DNA of 64,000 bases from Aquilaria yunnanensis (taxonomy: Eukaryota > Streptophyta > Magnoliopsida > Malvales > Thymelaeaceae): NCBI GenBank assembly GCA_039654915.1, contig CM077599.1:23373501-23437500 (forward strand). The letters run 5' to 3'. This document shows, piece by piece, positions 48,040-60,700 of the stretch (positions are counted from its first letter, which is position 1; each line of letters starts with the position of its first letter). A model generated the notes under the pieces. It did not search any database. It was not told the origin of the DNA and saw nothing but the letters and a program-made list of their open reading frames with translations. A program made the translations under genes and the position numbers.

Positions 48040-48055
48040 CCTTCTATAAATACCC
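48040..48055 (+). promoter_or_regulatory. LTR promoter TATA box
   Basis: TTCTATAAATACCCCC, followed by a C-run and CAGTTCTGAACACAG about 25 bases on, a plausible transcription start. This would place the U3-R junction near 48070. Confidence 0.6.
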
Positions 48056-48224
48056 CCCCAAATTCAGTTCTGAACACAGAAAAAAATAGCAAAAAAACTT
48101 AGAGCTCCGTTTTAAAAAAAAAAAAAATTACAGGCCTTAGCCCCAGCCCTCTTCCCTTCTTCCCCAGAAAGCCAAAACTTTTTTTTCTTTTCTCTGTTCC
48201 GTCTCTCTCTCTCTCTCTCTCTCG

Positions 48225-48545
48225 CCGTGCCCACCACCGCCGTCCGCCGGCCACCACGCCTCCGCCCAGCCGTCCTGCCGCCGTCGTCCGGCCGTCCCGC
48301 CGCCGTCGCCGTCGTACCCAGCCTGACGTCCGCCGCCGCGCCGTTCCCCTTTTCTTCTTCTCTCCTTGCGCCGGCTGCTGCCCGCCGCTCCTCCACCGCC
48401 CTCCGCTTCGCGCCGTTGCCCCTCCGCCCGTGCTCGCCGTCGCCCTGCGCTTCCGCCCCCACGCCCTTGCGCCCCGTGCCCTCGCCGCCGCTCGCCTGGC
48501 TGCCCCTCCCTCCCCCCACGCCGTCCGTGTCGCGCCTCTTTCCTG
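48225..48545. other. GC-rich, CCG-rich block within the AT-rich LTR
   Basis: About 320 bp of CCGCC/GCCGTC-rich DNA just downstream of the putative transcription start, following a (TC)n run at about 48203-48223. Open in several frames on both strands because stop codons are rare in such sequence, so I do not call a gene. Confidence 0.7.
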
Positions 48546-49731
48546 GGATTCAAAAACAAAAACTAAAGGGTATAACTCTTGTTTTGTCTTCTATCTTTTC
48601 AATTTCTTTCACTTTGGTCACTAACCTTTTATTTTGTTCTTGCAGAATTAATTCCTAACTATTTTAATTTTTACTTGTTTATTTATTTGTTATTATTACT
48701 AACCTTTTTTTTATTGTTGTTATTAACAACTAACAACTAACTTGACTAACTTTTATTATTATTGTTATCACTAACTTTTATTTTTGTTATACTAACAATT
48801 AATTGTGCTAACCACTAACTTTTATTATTATTGTTATCACTAACTTTTATTTTTGCTATACTAACAATTAACTGTACTAACTTACTAACTTTATTATTAT
48901 TATTGTCACTAACTTAATAACCTTTTATTATTGTTATAATTGTTACTAACTTACTAACTTTTATTTTTATTGTTGTTATTATTGTTAACGATTAAATCAA
49001 TTAACATCATTAACTTTTATTATTGTTATTATTAATTTTAACCATTAACTTTACTAACTTTTGATAATTTTTATCATTGTTGTTAACAACTAATTTTTTT
49101 ATTTTATTATTATAATTATTGTGGATGACCAAAAAGGCCCACTTTATTATTATTAATTGTCTTTTGGTGGTTAAATTTATTTCACTTTTAATTATAAACA
49201 ATAATAACAAATTAAAAATTAAATAAAAAGAATTTTATGTGAATAATTAAATTTATTAAGGTTAATTAAAAATCATTTTTAAAAGCCAATTATCTTTTGT
49301 TATTTCTAAAACATATATTTCTTAAAAAAAAAAAAAAAGAGAACAACAACAAAAATTTAATCTTTTATTCCTTTACTAAAATAATTGAATAAACATAAGT
49401 AAATAACAACTAATTAAAAGAAAATCCTTTTATGTGAATGATTAATTTTATTCTTTAAGACTAGCATAAATGTTTTAAGAAAAAAAAAAAAAGCTAATTA
49501 TCTTTTATTATTTCTTGAAGGAGCAATAAGAAAAATTAATTAACTTTTTATCCCTTTTATTAAAATTAATAAACAAACATAATTAAATAATTCTAAATAT
49601 ACAAATCAATTCTTTTTTAACATATCTTTAAAGTAATGATATTAAAATTTAAAAATTCAAGAAAAATCCAATAAAATTATAATTAAAATTAATAATTAAA
49701 AATTAAAAATTAAAAATTTTTAAAAATTAAA

Positions 49732-51410
49732 TTCCATGTCCAAATGATCCGCCAGGATCCATGGCTTGGAAATATTTTTAAATAAAGTATACAAATAAAT
49801 TTTTCTTTATTAAAAATAAAAACTTTGGACTAATATAATAATTATTTAATAAAATATAAATTTTTAGCTTTCTTTATTAATAAAAAGAATAAAGGAGTAA
49901 AAATTTTCTTGGGCTAATATTTTACTTATTTCTTTCAAAATAATAAAAAAAAAAGATATAACATTTTTTTTTTGTTTCCTTTATTAAATAAAATTTTATT
50001 CAAATGATTTCAAATAAAGGTAATAATAAAAATCTTTTAGCAAACAAAAAGAACATAAAAAAATCATATAAATATCAAAAACTTTTTATACATATAAATC
50101 TTTGATTTCTTTAATCTTTTTTCAAAATAAATTATATAAATATCAAAACTTTACCTTTATTTTCCTTATTAAATAATCATTTTTGCTTAATTTTTTTATC
50201 AAAAATAAAACAAACAAATATTAAGATTTTTATTTTATTTTTGAAATATATATATAAATTTCCGGTTTCATCATTAAATAAGTAAAGTTTTGTTTACTTT
50301 TTGATTCACCTTTTATTAAATAAAATATTAAGGCTTCACTTTTATTTTTAAAATATACATATAAATCTTTAGTTTTTTTTTTCATTAAATAAACAAAACC
50401 TTGATTAAATAATTACTTTCTTGGTTCATCTTTTATCAAATCAAAAAAAATAAGCTTAAAAAATAAATATGTATAAATATCAAGACTTTCTTTATATAAA
50501 TCTTTTCTTTATTATTTTATTGAATAATTAATTTTGGTTAATCTTTTAAATAAAAAAATCAAATACATGAGAATTAAGATTTTATTTTCAACTCTTTTGT
50601 TTTCTTTGGTAAATAAATAAAATCCTGGTATTAAATAATTATTTTTATAAAAAATTAGTTCATGGTATATTGGCTGGAAACTGTCTCGTGCCCGCTTTCG
50701 AGCTGCTTCACCTGGTGAAGAGGGTCTGGCTGAGTAACAACGCCCCGTACCATGATCAAAGATTTTTTTTCTTATTTTTTTTAAATTCTTTGATTCCTTT
50801 AAATTAACTTCTTATTAAATAAAAAAATTAATTTCTTTTGAATTCTTTTATAAATTAAGAAAAAAATCAGATAAAAATAAAAGAAAGATAAAAAAAAAGA
50901 AATAAAAGAAAGATAAAAAAAGAAATAAAAAAAAAAGAAGATAAGAAAAATAAGATAAAAGATAACAAAAAAAAAATAATAAAAAGAAAGAAAGAAAAGA
51001 AGTAAAAAAAATATAAAAAAAAAAAGAAATAAACAAAATTTTTTTTAAATTAGTTAACATTAAAGATCATTAACAAAAACTCTAAAATTTCATAAATAAA
51101 AATAAAAATTTATAATTTAGTAATTAAACTAAAATTAATTCTATAATAAATAAGAATTATATAATTAACTATAAATTAAATCAACTTACATATCCAGATG
51201 ATCCGTCAGGATCTGCGGTTTAAAAAAAAATATCACCCTTTTAATTAAATAAATTAAATAAAAAAAAAAGATAAAAATCCATATTTACAATATGGATTAA
51301 ATTATTTAAAAGTTCACCAAATTCCGTGTCCAAATGACTCGGCAGAGTCCATGGTTCGGAATCAAAAATCTTCCGTGTCCAAATGACTCGGCAGAGTCCA
51401 TGGTTCGGAA
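49732..51410 (+). repeat. Dispersed 40-bp hairpin units with matching base changes in the stem
   Basis: Units at 49732-49771, 51322-51361 and 51371-51410, with a weaker one at 51191-51221. The inner stem is GATCC-gcca-GGATC in the first and GACTC-ggca-GAGTC in the next two. The outer stem is TTCCA...TGGAA in the first and TTCCG...CGGAA in the others. The loop-side word TGTCCAAAT is constant. Paired changes that keep both stems suggest that folding matters, either in RNA or as DNA. Confidence 0.65.
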
Positions 51411-51687
51411 GTATAAAATTTCATACAAACTAATTAATTTAAAAATCCACATTTCGACTAATCCAGTTAAAATTTCTAATTTTGAAAATTAACTGAGAAT
51501 TATTTAAAAGCAAAGTAAAACAAAATTAAAATCAACTAAGGTGCCAATTTTTGGGCGTTTTAACAAAGTTGTTTTAACGTAACCGTACTCCCGATCCCCG
51601 AACTCTCGCAGACCAATTTTAAGGTGACCAATCGAGCTAAGAAAACTGATTGGTGGCGACTCCCGAAAACCCGACGTTGCCACAGCC

Positions 51688-51706
51688 TGGCGACTCCACT
51701 GGGGAC
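51688..51706 (+). other. Primer binding site complementary to tRNA-Arg
   Basis: TGGCGACTCCACTGGGGAC, starting three bases after the LTR end. It complements the 3' end of plant tRNA-Arg (acceptor stem ending GGAGTCG plus CCA), with one difference in the T-arm side. Confidence 0.8.
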
Positions 51707-52311
51707 ATGCGACGTTAGTGAGTCGAGCCTAAAGTTGATTTGTTTTGATTTACTTTGCTTTACTATTATGTGGATTTATATATTATATTTACTTAAGTAA
51801 ACATGCATAACGCATTCACAAAATGAAGCTCTATACCCGAGCTTCCTTAAATCAAACACGATTCTTTCTAAGCGGAATTGGTGTTGCTGTCCTTGTGAGG
51901 CCACGGTCTCCAAGCCTTCACCGGTTTCAAAGTAGCGAAGTAGTGTATTGCCTTCTGAGACGGTTAGTCTCTGCATGGGCCCACGAAAAGCTACGACTCG
52001 AATTAATCCATTCCTTACATAAACCCTAGAGGGTAAGGAATCGGGCCGTCACTATGATTCAGTGACGGGATTCGGGAACTATCCCTTGCCTTTTTGATAA
52101 ACCACCTTCTGCATGTAGAATTCCTTACTCCACCTTAGAACCAGCCATTAAGAATTTCCCATGCCTCGGTTCCCATTTCCATAGGTTTTGTTTTATCTAT
52201 ATGTTTGTATGATCCTATGTGTTATTTTTTTTACTAACTCTATTTTTCCTTATTTTTCCGGCATATACATTTCATCATTAAAGATAAGTATTTGGTGAAA
52301 GAACTATTATC
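51707..52311 (+). other. Leader between primer site and ORF1
   Basis: About 600 bp, not coding by its texture. It probably holds packaging and ribosome-scanning signals, none of which I can point to. Confidence 0.5.
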
Positions 52312-54006
52312 ATGGATATTCTCGATTATCTTCCCACGGCTGTTACTGGATCATGGAATGACACGGTAATCGAAACTCAGCCTGAAGCTATGGAATATTC
52401 CGAAACGGCTCAAAAGCTTCACGGAGATGCTCTGACATCCCATTCTCACGTACAGCTTAAGGACCAGGTATCGGTCCGGATAAATCAGAACGACACCACG
52501 GAATTGTTGCAAGTCTGGAATAGTTGGAATTCTACTGATCGGGAAGCTTTTACGGCAAAATATGGTCACATCACTTGCCTACTAAAGGTTACCGTTGATG
52601 CATCACTTGTCCGGGCTCTAATACAATTTTGGGATCCATTTTATCGATGCTTTTCTTTCGATAAGATGGATCTGGTTCCAACCATTGAAGAATACAACAG
52701 CCTCTTGGGTTGGTCCTCCGACTATCCAATCGAGACTTATCAACATGATAGAAGAACGGAGCCTCATCGAGCCCTAGCAAAATTATTGGATATGCCAGCT
52801 TCCAGTCTTCAAACCAAGTTTGCAACAAAAGGATCTCGAAAATTTATCAGTTGGATCGACTTAAAACAATTAAGTCACGTTCTCCCTCAGAAAAATCAAC
52901 GACGCAAGCTTTTCGCCTTGGCGATATATGGCCTGGTAGTCTTCCCAAGAATCGTCGGATTTATTGAAGGAGACGTCATCATATTATTTGAGCAAGTCTG
53001 CAATGCCCAAGTAAATCCGACCTCAGTGATATTATGTGAAACTATCAGGGCATTAAACTTTTGTCGCCAAAGAGGAGGCAAATTCATAGGATGTTCACAT
53101 CTCCTCAACGTTTGGATCAAAAGCCACCTTCCTTGTGAGAAGCAACATTTTGGAAATCGCTTTTCAAAGGACTTCATCCCAATTGAAGCCTTTTTGAAAA
53201 GTGAAACCACTAATCATGATAGCAAGGAAGCATGGGTTGACTACTTCAAGAACATCAGCGAATTCCAAATTGAATGGAGAGCACCCTGGTCCACCACCAC
53301 CCGCATAGTTTACCGTTGCGGCAATTGCCCGTGGGTTCCTCTCTTAGGCATATGGGGAGGAACAAGCTATGCTCCAGCCCAAGTACGTAAACAATTTGGG
53401 TCCATGCAATTTATACCCATGACACATAACCTGAGCAAGTTGGAGTTTTCACATGAAGATCCAAATTCAAATAAGCTTGCAATGGGTATTTCAGTTGCAT
53501 GGAAAAGACCTTTCATATTAAAGTCAGGCCCTATTATTTCTCCTACTGCGTATTATGAATGGAGAAATAATCGGAAAGAAGGAACAGTTCTTCCCGAAGA
53601 GGTCATCAGAAAATTGGCAAAAAGAGAGTTGGAGAAAGAGCTAGAGGAAGAAAAGGAGAAGAACAAGAAGATGCTCTTCGACATACAACAGCTCAGTCAC
53701 AAAACACAACTCCTCGAAGAAAAGATCGAAAGCCAAAAACAAGTCATCACCGAATTAGTTGATGAAACCGATCAAACAGAGATGAGAGCAAGATATTGGG
53801 AAGATCAATACAGATTTTCTCAAGAACAGCTTCAAATATTTTTGGCAGAAGTCAGAAAAGTGACTGAGCAAGCCCAACTAATGGGCGAAGAAGCCAAGGA
53901 GTTAGAAGAATTGAGCTGCCCTACTCCATCAGTGAATATTCAAAAAATGATGGAGTTTATTTCAAAGGCCAGAAAGCAATACTGTACTTTGGGCCGTTTC
54001 TTTTGA
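52312..54006 (+). CDS. Ogre ORF1 protein (unknown function)
   Basis: A 564-residue frame between the leader and gag, the place where Ogre elements carry ORF1. The central region contains LVRALIQFWDPFYRCFSF, a PTIEEYNSLLGW block and LFALAIYGLVVFP, then a WRAPW...CGNCPWVPLLGIWGG block. These resemble the plant mobile domain and the DUF7745-type proteins. From about residue 440 to 545 it is a long charged coiled coil (LEKELEEEKEKNKKM...). The role in Ogre replication is not established. A start upstream is excluded by the lack of in-frame ATG in the leader. The frame shows no damage. The gap to gag is about 190 bp and there is no overlap, so ORF1 and gag would need separate initiation or splicing. 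Confidence 0.85.
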   Translation: MDILDYLPTAVTGSWNDTVIETQPEAMEYSETAQKLHGDALTSHSHVQLKDQVSVRINQNDTTELLQVWNSWNSTDREAFTAKYGHITCLLKVTVDASLVRALIQFWDPFYRCFSFDKMDLVPTIEEYNSLLGWSSDYPIETYQHDRRTEPHRALAKLLDMPASSLQTKFATKGSRKFISWIDLKQLSHVLPQKNQRRKLFALAIYGLVVFPRIVGFIEGDVIILFEQVCNAQVNPTSVILCETIRALNFCRQRGGKFIGCSHLLNVWIKSHLPCEKQHFGNRFSKDFIPIEAFLKSETTNHDSKEAWVDYFKNISEFQIEWRAPWSTTTRIVYRCGNCPWVPLLGIWGGTSYAPAQVRKQFGSMQFIPMTHNLSKLEFSHEDPNSNKLAMGISVAWKRPFILKSGPIISPTAYYEWRNNRKEGTVLPEEVIRKLAKRELEKELEEEKEKNKKMLFDIQQLSHKTQLLEEKIESQKQVITELVDETDQTEMRARYWEDQYRFSQEQLQIFLAEVRKVTEQAQLMGEEAKELEELSCPTPSVNIQKMMEFISKARKQYCTLGRFF

Positions 54007-54199
54007 AAATAATAAGCTTTTGGTGAATGTAATTGAGAAATTCCACTATAATTCTTCTTTCACCAAGTATTTACAATATTCATGCATGCATCCATCACAT
54101 CAATCATACACACATAGAATCTAATAAAATAAATATTTCCTTTAAAAGGGTAAAATTGGACCTCAACACCGATATTCAACTCGACTCCAAACAAGATTA

Positions 54200-57100
54200 A
54201 TGGCAGAACAAGCCGAAGGACGTCTCATGGAGATGGAGTCCAAGATTGAAAGTATGTCAGAACAGATGAAACAATTGATGGAATTAATCAAAGGGAAAGC
54301 AACTCAAGTCCCCATCAAAGAAGTACAAGATCCCACTTATCCCCCGGGATTCACCCCGCAACGAGTCTCAGTCCAAGAAAACCTGTTTCAAGAATCAGGA
54401 CCCTCTGCTAGTGTTCACCTGAAACAAGACACTGTACAGGAAGAGAAGAAGACATTACCAAAAGATGAAGCAGAATCTCAAAAAATCGAGACAATAGAGA
54501 AAAGACTGAGAGCCATTGAAGGAGGCACTATATTCGGATCCCTTTCAGTGGATGACCTCTGCTTAGTGCCAGACGTCGTAATCCCTTCAGATTTTAAGGT
54601 GCCAGATTTCGTAAAATACGATGGAACGAGTGATCCCATCACTCACATCACTTTGTTTCTCAGAAGACTACAACCACTTACCAAAGATGAGAAGGTGTGG
54701 ATCGCACTTTTTCAGGAAAGTCTCACAAAATCAGCATTACAGTGGTATCTAAGCCAAGGTCCAAGAAACATAAAAACTTGGAATGACCTTGCTCAGGCCT
54801 TCATCGGCAACTATAAACATGTTATGGACTTAGCTCCGGATCGCCAAACTCTCCAAAACATGGAGAAGAAAAAAACAGAAACTTTTAAGGAATACGCCCA
54901 ACGATGGAGGGACTTAGCTGCACAAGTACAGCCACCCATGACAGAAAGAGAAATGGTCACTTTGTTTGTCCAGACACTGAAATACCCATATTATGACAAA
55001 CTTATTGGCAATGCGGCAACTAACTTCTCCGACGTAGTCATGTCTGGAGAAAGGATCGAGCATGGTATCAGGACCGGGAAGATTACTGAATCCTTTAGCG
55101 ATCCTATGAAAAGAGGAGGACCTTCTAGAAGAAAAGATGAAGAAATACAACAAATCGGACGAGGAAGAGGGATTCCCCTCGTGGGTACCGTGGCTACCGG
55201 ACCTCGCCTATCCTATTCTGCCAACAGGCCCAATTATTATCCTACCAATAGGCCCAATGATTATCCTCCAAATAGGCCCAGTGATTATCTTCCCAATAGA
55301 CCCAACAATTATCCTCTCAACAGGCCTAATCAGTTACGGCCACCTGTTCCGACTCCTCCAATGCCTGCACCAAGACCAAGAGAAATTTTCGCACCGATTC
55401 CCATGACTTATACTGAGTTATATCCAAAACTCATCCAGAGCCAACTCATTCACCCAATTCCCACAAGGCCATTCGAACCCCCATATCCAACATGGTATGA
55501 CCCTAAACTAAATTGCCCATATCATGATGGTGCCGTGGGCCACGGACTCGAAAATTGCATAGCATTGAAGCGTATAGTCCAACAATTAATTGAGTCAAAG
55601 TGGTTGGACTTTTCCGATGAACCAAACGTCACTCATAATCCATTGCCTCCTCATCAAGCCAAACCAGTCAATATGATGGAAGAATACTGGCCGATGAAGA
55701 AAACAGTCAATGATATCATAACCCCTCTTAAGCATGTATATTCATGCCTTGTGAAAGAAGGGATTATCACAGGAAAGTCTTCTGGAAATAAAGAAGTCGA
55801 GCATGAGGAATGGTGCAACTTTCATAACAGTAAGAATCATTCTATCCAAGAATGCCCAGAATTCCGTAAAAGTCTACAAAGTCTCATGGACTCCTCCCAA
55901 ATCATTGTTTTTATGTCAGATAAAGAGGATGACGTGAATGTGATAATTAAAGAACAAGAAGTCAATATCATGCCAAGGCCACTAGTCATTCCAATCTCAA
56001 AATCTGCTCTCAAGCCTTTAAGAATTCAAGTTCCAAAGCCATTCCCGTACAAATCAGACAAAACTGTTCCATGGAACTATGGCTATACTTCTAACATCAC
56101 ATCAACTCCGTTAGAAGTTGGGGGCATGACTAGAAGCGGTCGGTGTTATTCTCCCGAGCAAATGAACAAGCTCCAACAAGAGAAGAATGTTACGGATCCA
56201 GCAAATGGACCTATTAACACATCTAAAGAGCAAGAGATGCCTCGAGCAGTAACAGATGAACAAGCTACTGAGTTTCTTAAACTCATAAAGCAAAGTGAAT
56301 ACAGCATCGTGGAGCAGTTGAACCGTCTGCCAGCAAAGATCTCCATACTTTCATTGCTCTTAAGTTCTGATGCCCATCGAGAAGCTCTTCTCAAAGTCCT
56401 GAATAAGGCTTATGTTGAACAAGATATCTCCGTGAACAACTTTGACCACCTTGTCAACAACATCACGGCACAAAATCTCATCACATTCACTGACGATGAG
56501 ATACCAGCAGAAGGAAGGGGTCACTCTAAGGCTCTACATATTTCGATTAAATACAAAGATCGGATTATGGCTAGAGTTCTGATCGACAATGGATCAGCTC
56601 TAAATGTAATGCCATTAGAAACTTTACATAAGATCGGTTTAGACCCATCACACCTCAACAACAGTCATATTGTTGTTCGAGCATTTGACGGAACGAAGAG
56701 AGATGTTGTTGGAGAAATAGAGCTACCAATAGGGATTGGTCCCTGTCTTTTCCACATCACATTCCAAGTCATGGATATTTGTCCATCTTATACCTGCCTG
56801 CTGGGAAGACCATGGATCCATATGGCCGGAGCAATTCCTTCTTCATTACACCAGAAAATGAAATTCATTATTGAAGGAAAGATAATCACGGTCTTCGCTG
56901 AAGAAGACATCCTGCTATCAAGACCTGCGGATGCTCAATATGTCGAAGTCAATGAAAATATACCTGATTGTTCCTTCAGGTCTTTTGAGATTGTCAATGC
57001 TGCTTATGTCAGCGAATATGGAGAAGAACCCATTCCTAGCATCTCTAAAACAAGTCGCATGGTTGCCAAACTCATGATAAAAGGAGGATACTCACCGGGG

Positions 57101-57507
57101 TTAGGACTGGGACAAGATCTACAAGGAATCACAGAACCATTGAAAATCACCACAAATGAAGGGAAATACGGCCTAGGCTTCACACCGACAAGACATGATA
57201 AAATGAAGGCAATAGCTGAAAAGAGAGAAAAGAGGATTGCACGATTAACAGGGCATCCTCTCCAGGAAAGAAATCTGGATATCCCTGAAATCACCGAAAC
57301 GTTCGTGAGTGGTGGTCTCATTCCAAAAAATGAAAATGAAGGCAAGCTGACTATCAACATCAACAAGTCTTTTGAAAGTCTTTCTATTCAGGCAATCATC
57401 AGCGATTCACCTGAAGAGGAGGAGCTCATTCAACCTTGTGGCCCACGGGATGTGCTGAACAATTGGGAGGCGATAGAACTGCCTGTTATAATTGAAAGCT
57501 TTCCAAA
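54200..57507 (+). CDS. Ogre gag-protease, 5' exon of the gag-pol frame
   Basis: Open from ATG 54200. Domains: a short coiled coil (residues 5-35), a Ty3-type gag (about 130-295, KVWIALFQESLTKSALQWY and ETFKEYAQRWRDLA), a proline-rich tandem repeat of NRPNxYP (342-377), and two knuckle-like motifs in which a histidine replaces the second cysteine (C439-H442-H448-C453 and C539-H542-H547-C552). A retropepsin follows with D796-N-G-S, and a G-patch (about 952-994) comes after it. Read without splicing the frame stops at TAA 57509-57511; splicing the intron at 57508 removes that stop and enters the RT frame. The active site D-N-G rather than D-T/S-G is common in this lineage. Confidence 0.85.
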
Positions 57508-57709
57508 GTAATCTAATAGTAAAAACCTCCTAAAGAAAGGTTCAATCAATAGGGTGTAGTCTTTGTTTAAGTGAACCTTTTAGTTATTGCTTTTTATTCC
57601 AATAAAGTTGTGATTTATGCACATTGTAAATAAAGTACCAGTTTGCATCCATCTCATTCGTGCCATTTTTTTTTCTCTCTTCTCTTTCTTTCCTCTCTGG
57701 ATAATGCAG
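57508..57709 (+). other. Intron between protease and reverse transcriptase
   Basis: The donor CCAAA|GTAATC and the acceptor GGATAATGCAG|A follow a pyrimidine-rich tract (57667-57699). The upstream exon ends in phase 2, one base at 57710 completes the codon, and the next codons are in frame with the polymerase ATG at 57741. The unspliced reading has a stop, so splicing is needed for a continuous gag-pol chain. An intron at this place is established for Ogre elements; its exact borders here are inferred from the bases. Confidence 0.8.
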
Positions 57710-60700
57710 ACCCAAAACTCTCTTTGATGACAATGAAAGAATGAACTTTGATAATCCTGTAAACACTACCGACTCGGATGACGAAGATCTTCAAGTATCT
57801 CCTGAGCTATTAAAAATGATTGAGCGAGATGAAAAAGAAAGAGCAACAAGTCAAGAACCAACTGAGGTATTCAACCTGGGAGACAGTCAGGATGTAAAAG
57901 AAGTCAAGATTGGCACTTTATTCCCTCCTGAAGAAAAAGAAGAATTAGTCCATTTATTGAAAGAATATGTGGATGTATTCGCTTGGTCATACCAAGATAT
58001 GCCTGGCTTAAGCTCAGACATAGTACTACACAAAATACCTTTGAAGCCTGGGGCGAAGCCTGTCAGACAGAAGTTACGAAGATTAAAGCCGGAGTTAATC
58101 TTAAGAGTAAAAGACGAGATTCGAAAGCTATGGGATGCAGGATTTCTTGGGGTCGCTGAATATACAGAATGGGTGGTTAACATTGTCCCAGTCGAAAAGA
58201 AAGAAAGTGGGAAACTAAGAGTTTGTCAGGACTACCGGCCTTTGAACGAAGCCAGTCCTAAAGATAACTTCCCACTTCCTCATATTGATACACTGGTGGA
58301 TAATACCGCAGGAAACTCCTACTTTTCCTTCATGGATGGTTTTTCTGGATACAATCAAATCAAACTTGATCCAGATGACATGATAAAAACTGCTTTTATT
58401 ACCCTTTGGGGTACCTTCTACTATAAGGTGATGCCTTTCGGGTTAAAGAATGCTGGTGCTACATATCAAAGAGCCATGGTCACGTTGTTCCATGACATGA
58501 TGCATAAAGAAATTGAAGTATATGTGGACGACATGATCGCCAAAACTTTCACTGCTGGGGGGCATCTAAAAGTGCTAAGAAAACTATTCGATAGACTTCG
58601 CAAATATCAATTGAAGTTGAATCCTGCCAAATGTACTTTTGGAGCCTCTTCAGGAAAGTTATTGGGTTTCATAGTCAGCAAGGACGGGATTCGAGTTGAC
58701 CCGAGTAAAGTCAAAGCGATACAAGAAATGCAACCCCCGAAGACTCCAAAACAAGTAAGAAGTTTTCTGGGTAGAATCAACTTCATAGCAAGGTTCATAT
58801 CACAATTGACGTCCAAGTGTGAACCGCTTTTCAAATCACTAAAGAAGAACAATCCGATTGAGTGGAATAACGAATGCCAAGAAGCGTTCGAGAAAATCAA
58901 ACGATATCTATCAAATCCACCAGTCTTGATACCACCTCGATCCGGAGAACCGTTGATTCTATATTTATCCATACAGGATTCTTCATTAGGATCCGTATTG
59001 GGTCAACGTGATGAGACAAGCAAGAAGGAGCATGCAATTTACTATTTGAGCAAAAAGCTTACCACATATGAAGCTAAATACTCAATAGTAGAAAAGTCCT
59101 GTTGTGCCCTTGCATGGGTAGCACATCGACTACGACACTACATGCTCAACAACACAACATTACTGATCTCCAAGACTGACCCCATTAAGTACATTTTCGA
59201 GAAACCCGCTTTATCAGGCAGGATTGCAAAATGGCAAATGCTGTTATCTGAATACGACATACAGTATGTCACCCAAAAGGCCGTAAAAGGAAGTGTGATC
59301 GCTGAATATCTGGCTGATAGAGCATTGGAGGATTATGAGCCCATGAGAATGGACTTTCCTGATGGAGATATAATGACGATAGAACAGGAAGTCGATGAAG
59401 AAAATGAAACATGGAAAATGGCATTCGATGGAGCATCTAATGCTTTGGGACAAGGGATCGGAGCTATACTCATCTCTCCAAGCGGAGAGCAGTTTCCCCT
59501 CACAGCAAAAATTACATTTCCTTGTACCAACAATATAGTAGAGTATGAAGCATGTGCTATGGGACTCCAAATGGCATTGGATTTGAAAGTGCGAGATCTC
59601 CGAGTCTATGGGGATTCCGCATTAGTCATATATCAAATCAATGGAGAATGGGAGACAAGAGATTCAAAATTGATCCCTTACCAAAAGCTTATACTAGACA
59701 TGACTCGAAGATTTAACAGTATAAGTTTCCATCATCTTCCAAGGGAAGATAATCAAATCCCAGACGCTTTAGCTACTTTGGCTGCTATGTACAAGATAAG
59801 CGACCCTGAGCATACTCTTGTGTTCGAGATGAAAATAATAGATTCTCCAGCTTATTGCATGAGCATCGAAGAAGAATTGGATGGAAAGCCTTGGTATCAT
59901 GATATCAAGAAATACCTCCAAGAACGAACATATCCACTAGAAGCATCAGAAAATGACAAGAAATTTCTACGAAGATTGTCAATGGGTTTTCTTTTAAACC
60001 TAGACATACTCTACAAGAAAACCGCAGACTCGATGCTACTTCGCTGTGTAGATACTCATGAAGCACGAAAGATCATGGAAGAAGTTCATTCTGGAATATG
60101 TGGAGCACACACTAGTGGTCATACCATGGCAAGACAAATAATGAGGGCTGGCTACTATTGGCTCACATTGGAAAGTGATTGTATTAATCACGTGAGAAAA
60201 TGTCACAAATGTCAAATATATGCCAACAAGATCCAAGCTCCACCCACCCCTCTTAATGTAACAGCAATACCTTGGCCTTTTGCCATGTGGGGAATTGACG
60301 TCATTGGAGCCATTACCCCTAAAGCTTCCAATGGTCACAAATTCATCCTAGTGGCAATTGACTACTTCACTAAATGGGTAGAAGCTATGTCATATGCAAG
60401 TGTGACTCAAAAGGTGGTATGCCGGTTCATTAAGAAAGAAATCATTTGTCGTTATGGGCCGCCGGAATGTATCATCTCAGACAATGCCACGAACCTGAAC
60501 AATGCAATGATGCAGACTTTGTGCCGGCAGTTCAAAATCAAACATCTCAATTCGGCACCTTATCGACCAATGATGAATGGTGCAGTAGAAGCGGCCAATA
60601 AAAATATCAAGAGAATTGTTGAAAAGATGATCGTCACTTACAAGGACTGGCATGAGATGTTACCTTTTGCACTACATGCTTATAGAACTTCTACCCGTAC

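Larger units (their letters stand above)
47520..51684 (+). repeat. 5' LTR of the Ogre element, 4165 bp
   Basis: Starts TGTTGACACCC and ends GTTGCCACA, three bases before the primer site. It contains a TATA box (CTATAAATACCCCC at 48041), a short GC-rich block (48225-48545), tandem TAACTTTTATTATTATTG-type repeats (48730-48930), long AT-rich stretches, and repeated 40-bp hairpins (49732-51410). Its length is in the range of Ogre LTRs. Confidence 0.85.

Noticed and set aside
48112..48658. Several long overlapping open frames on both strands in the GC-rich LTR block
   Set aside because: Low-complexity Pro/Arg/Ala translations caused by CCG-rich DNA lacking stops. They lie within the LTR and have no domain.
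50848..51060. A 70-codon minus-strand frame rich in Phe and Leu
   Set aside because: It is a translation of A/AAG-rich low-complexity LTR sequence.
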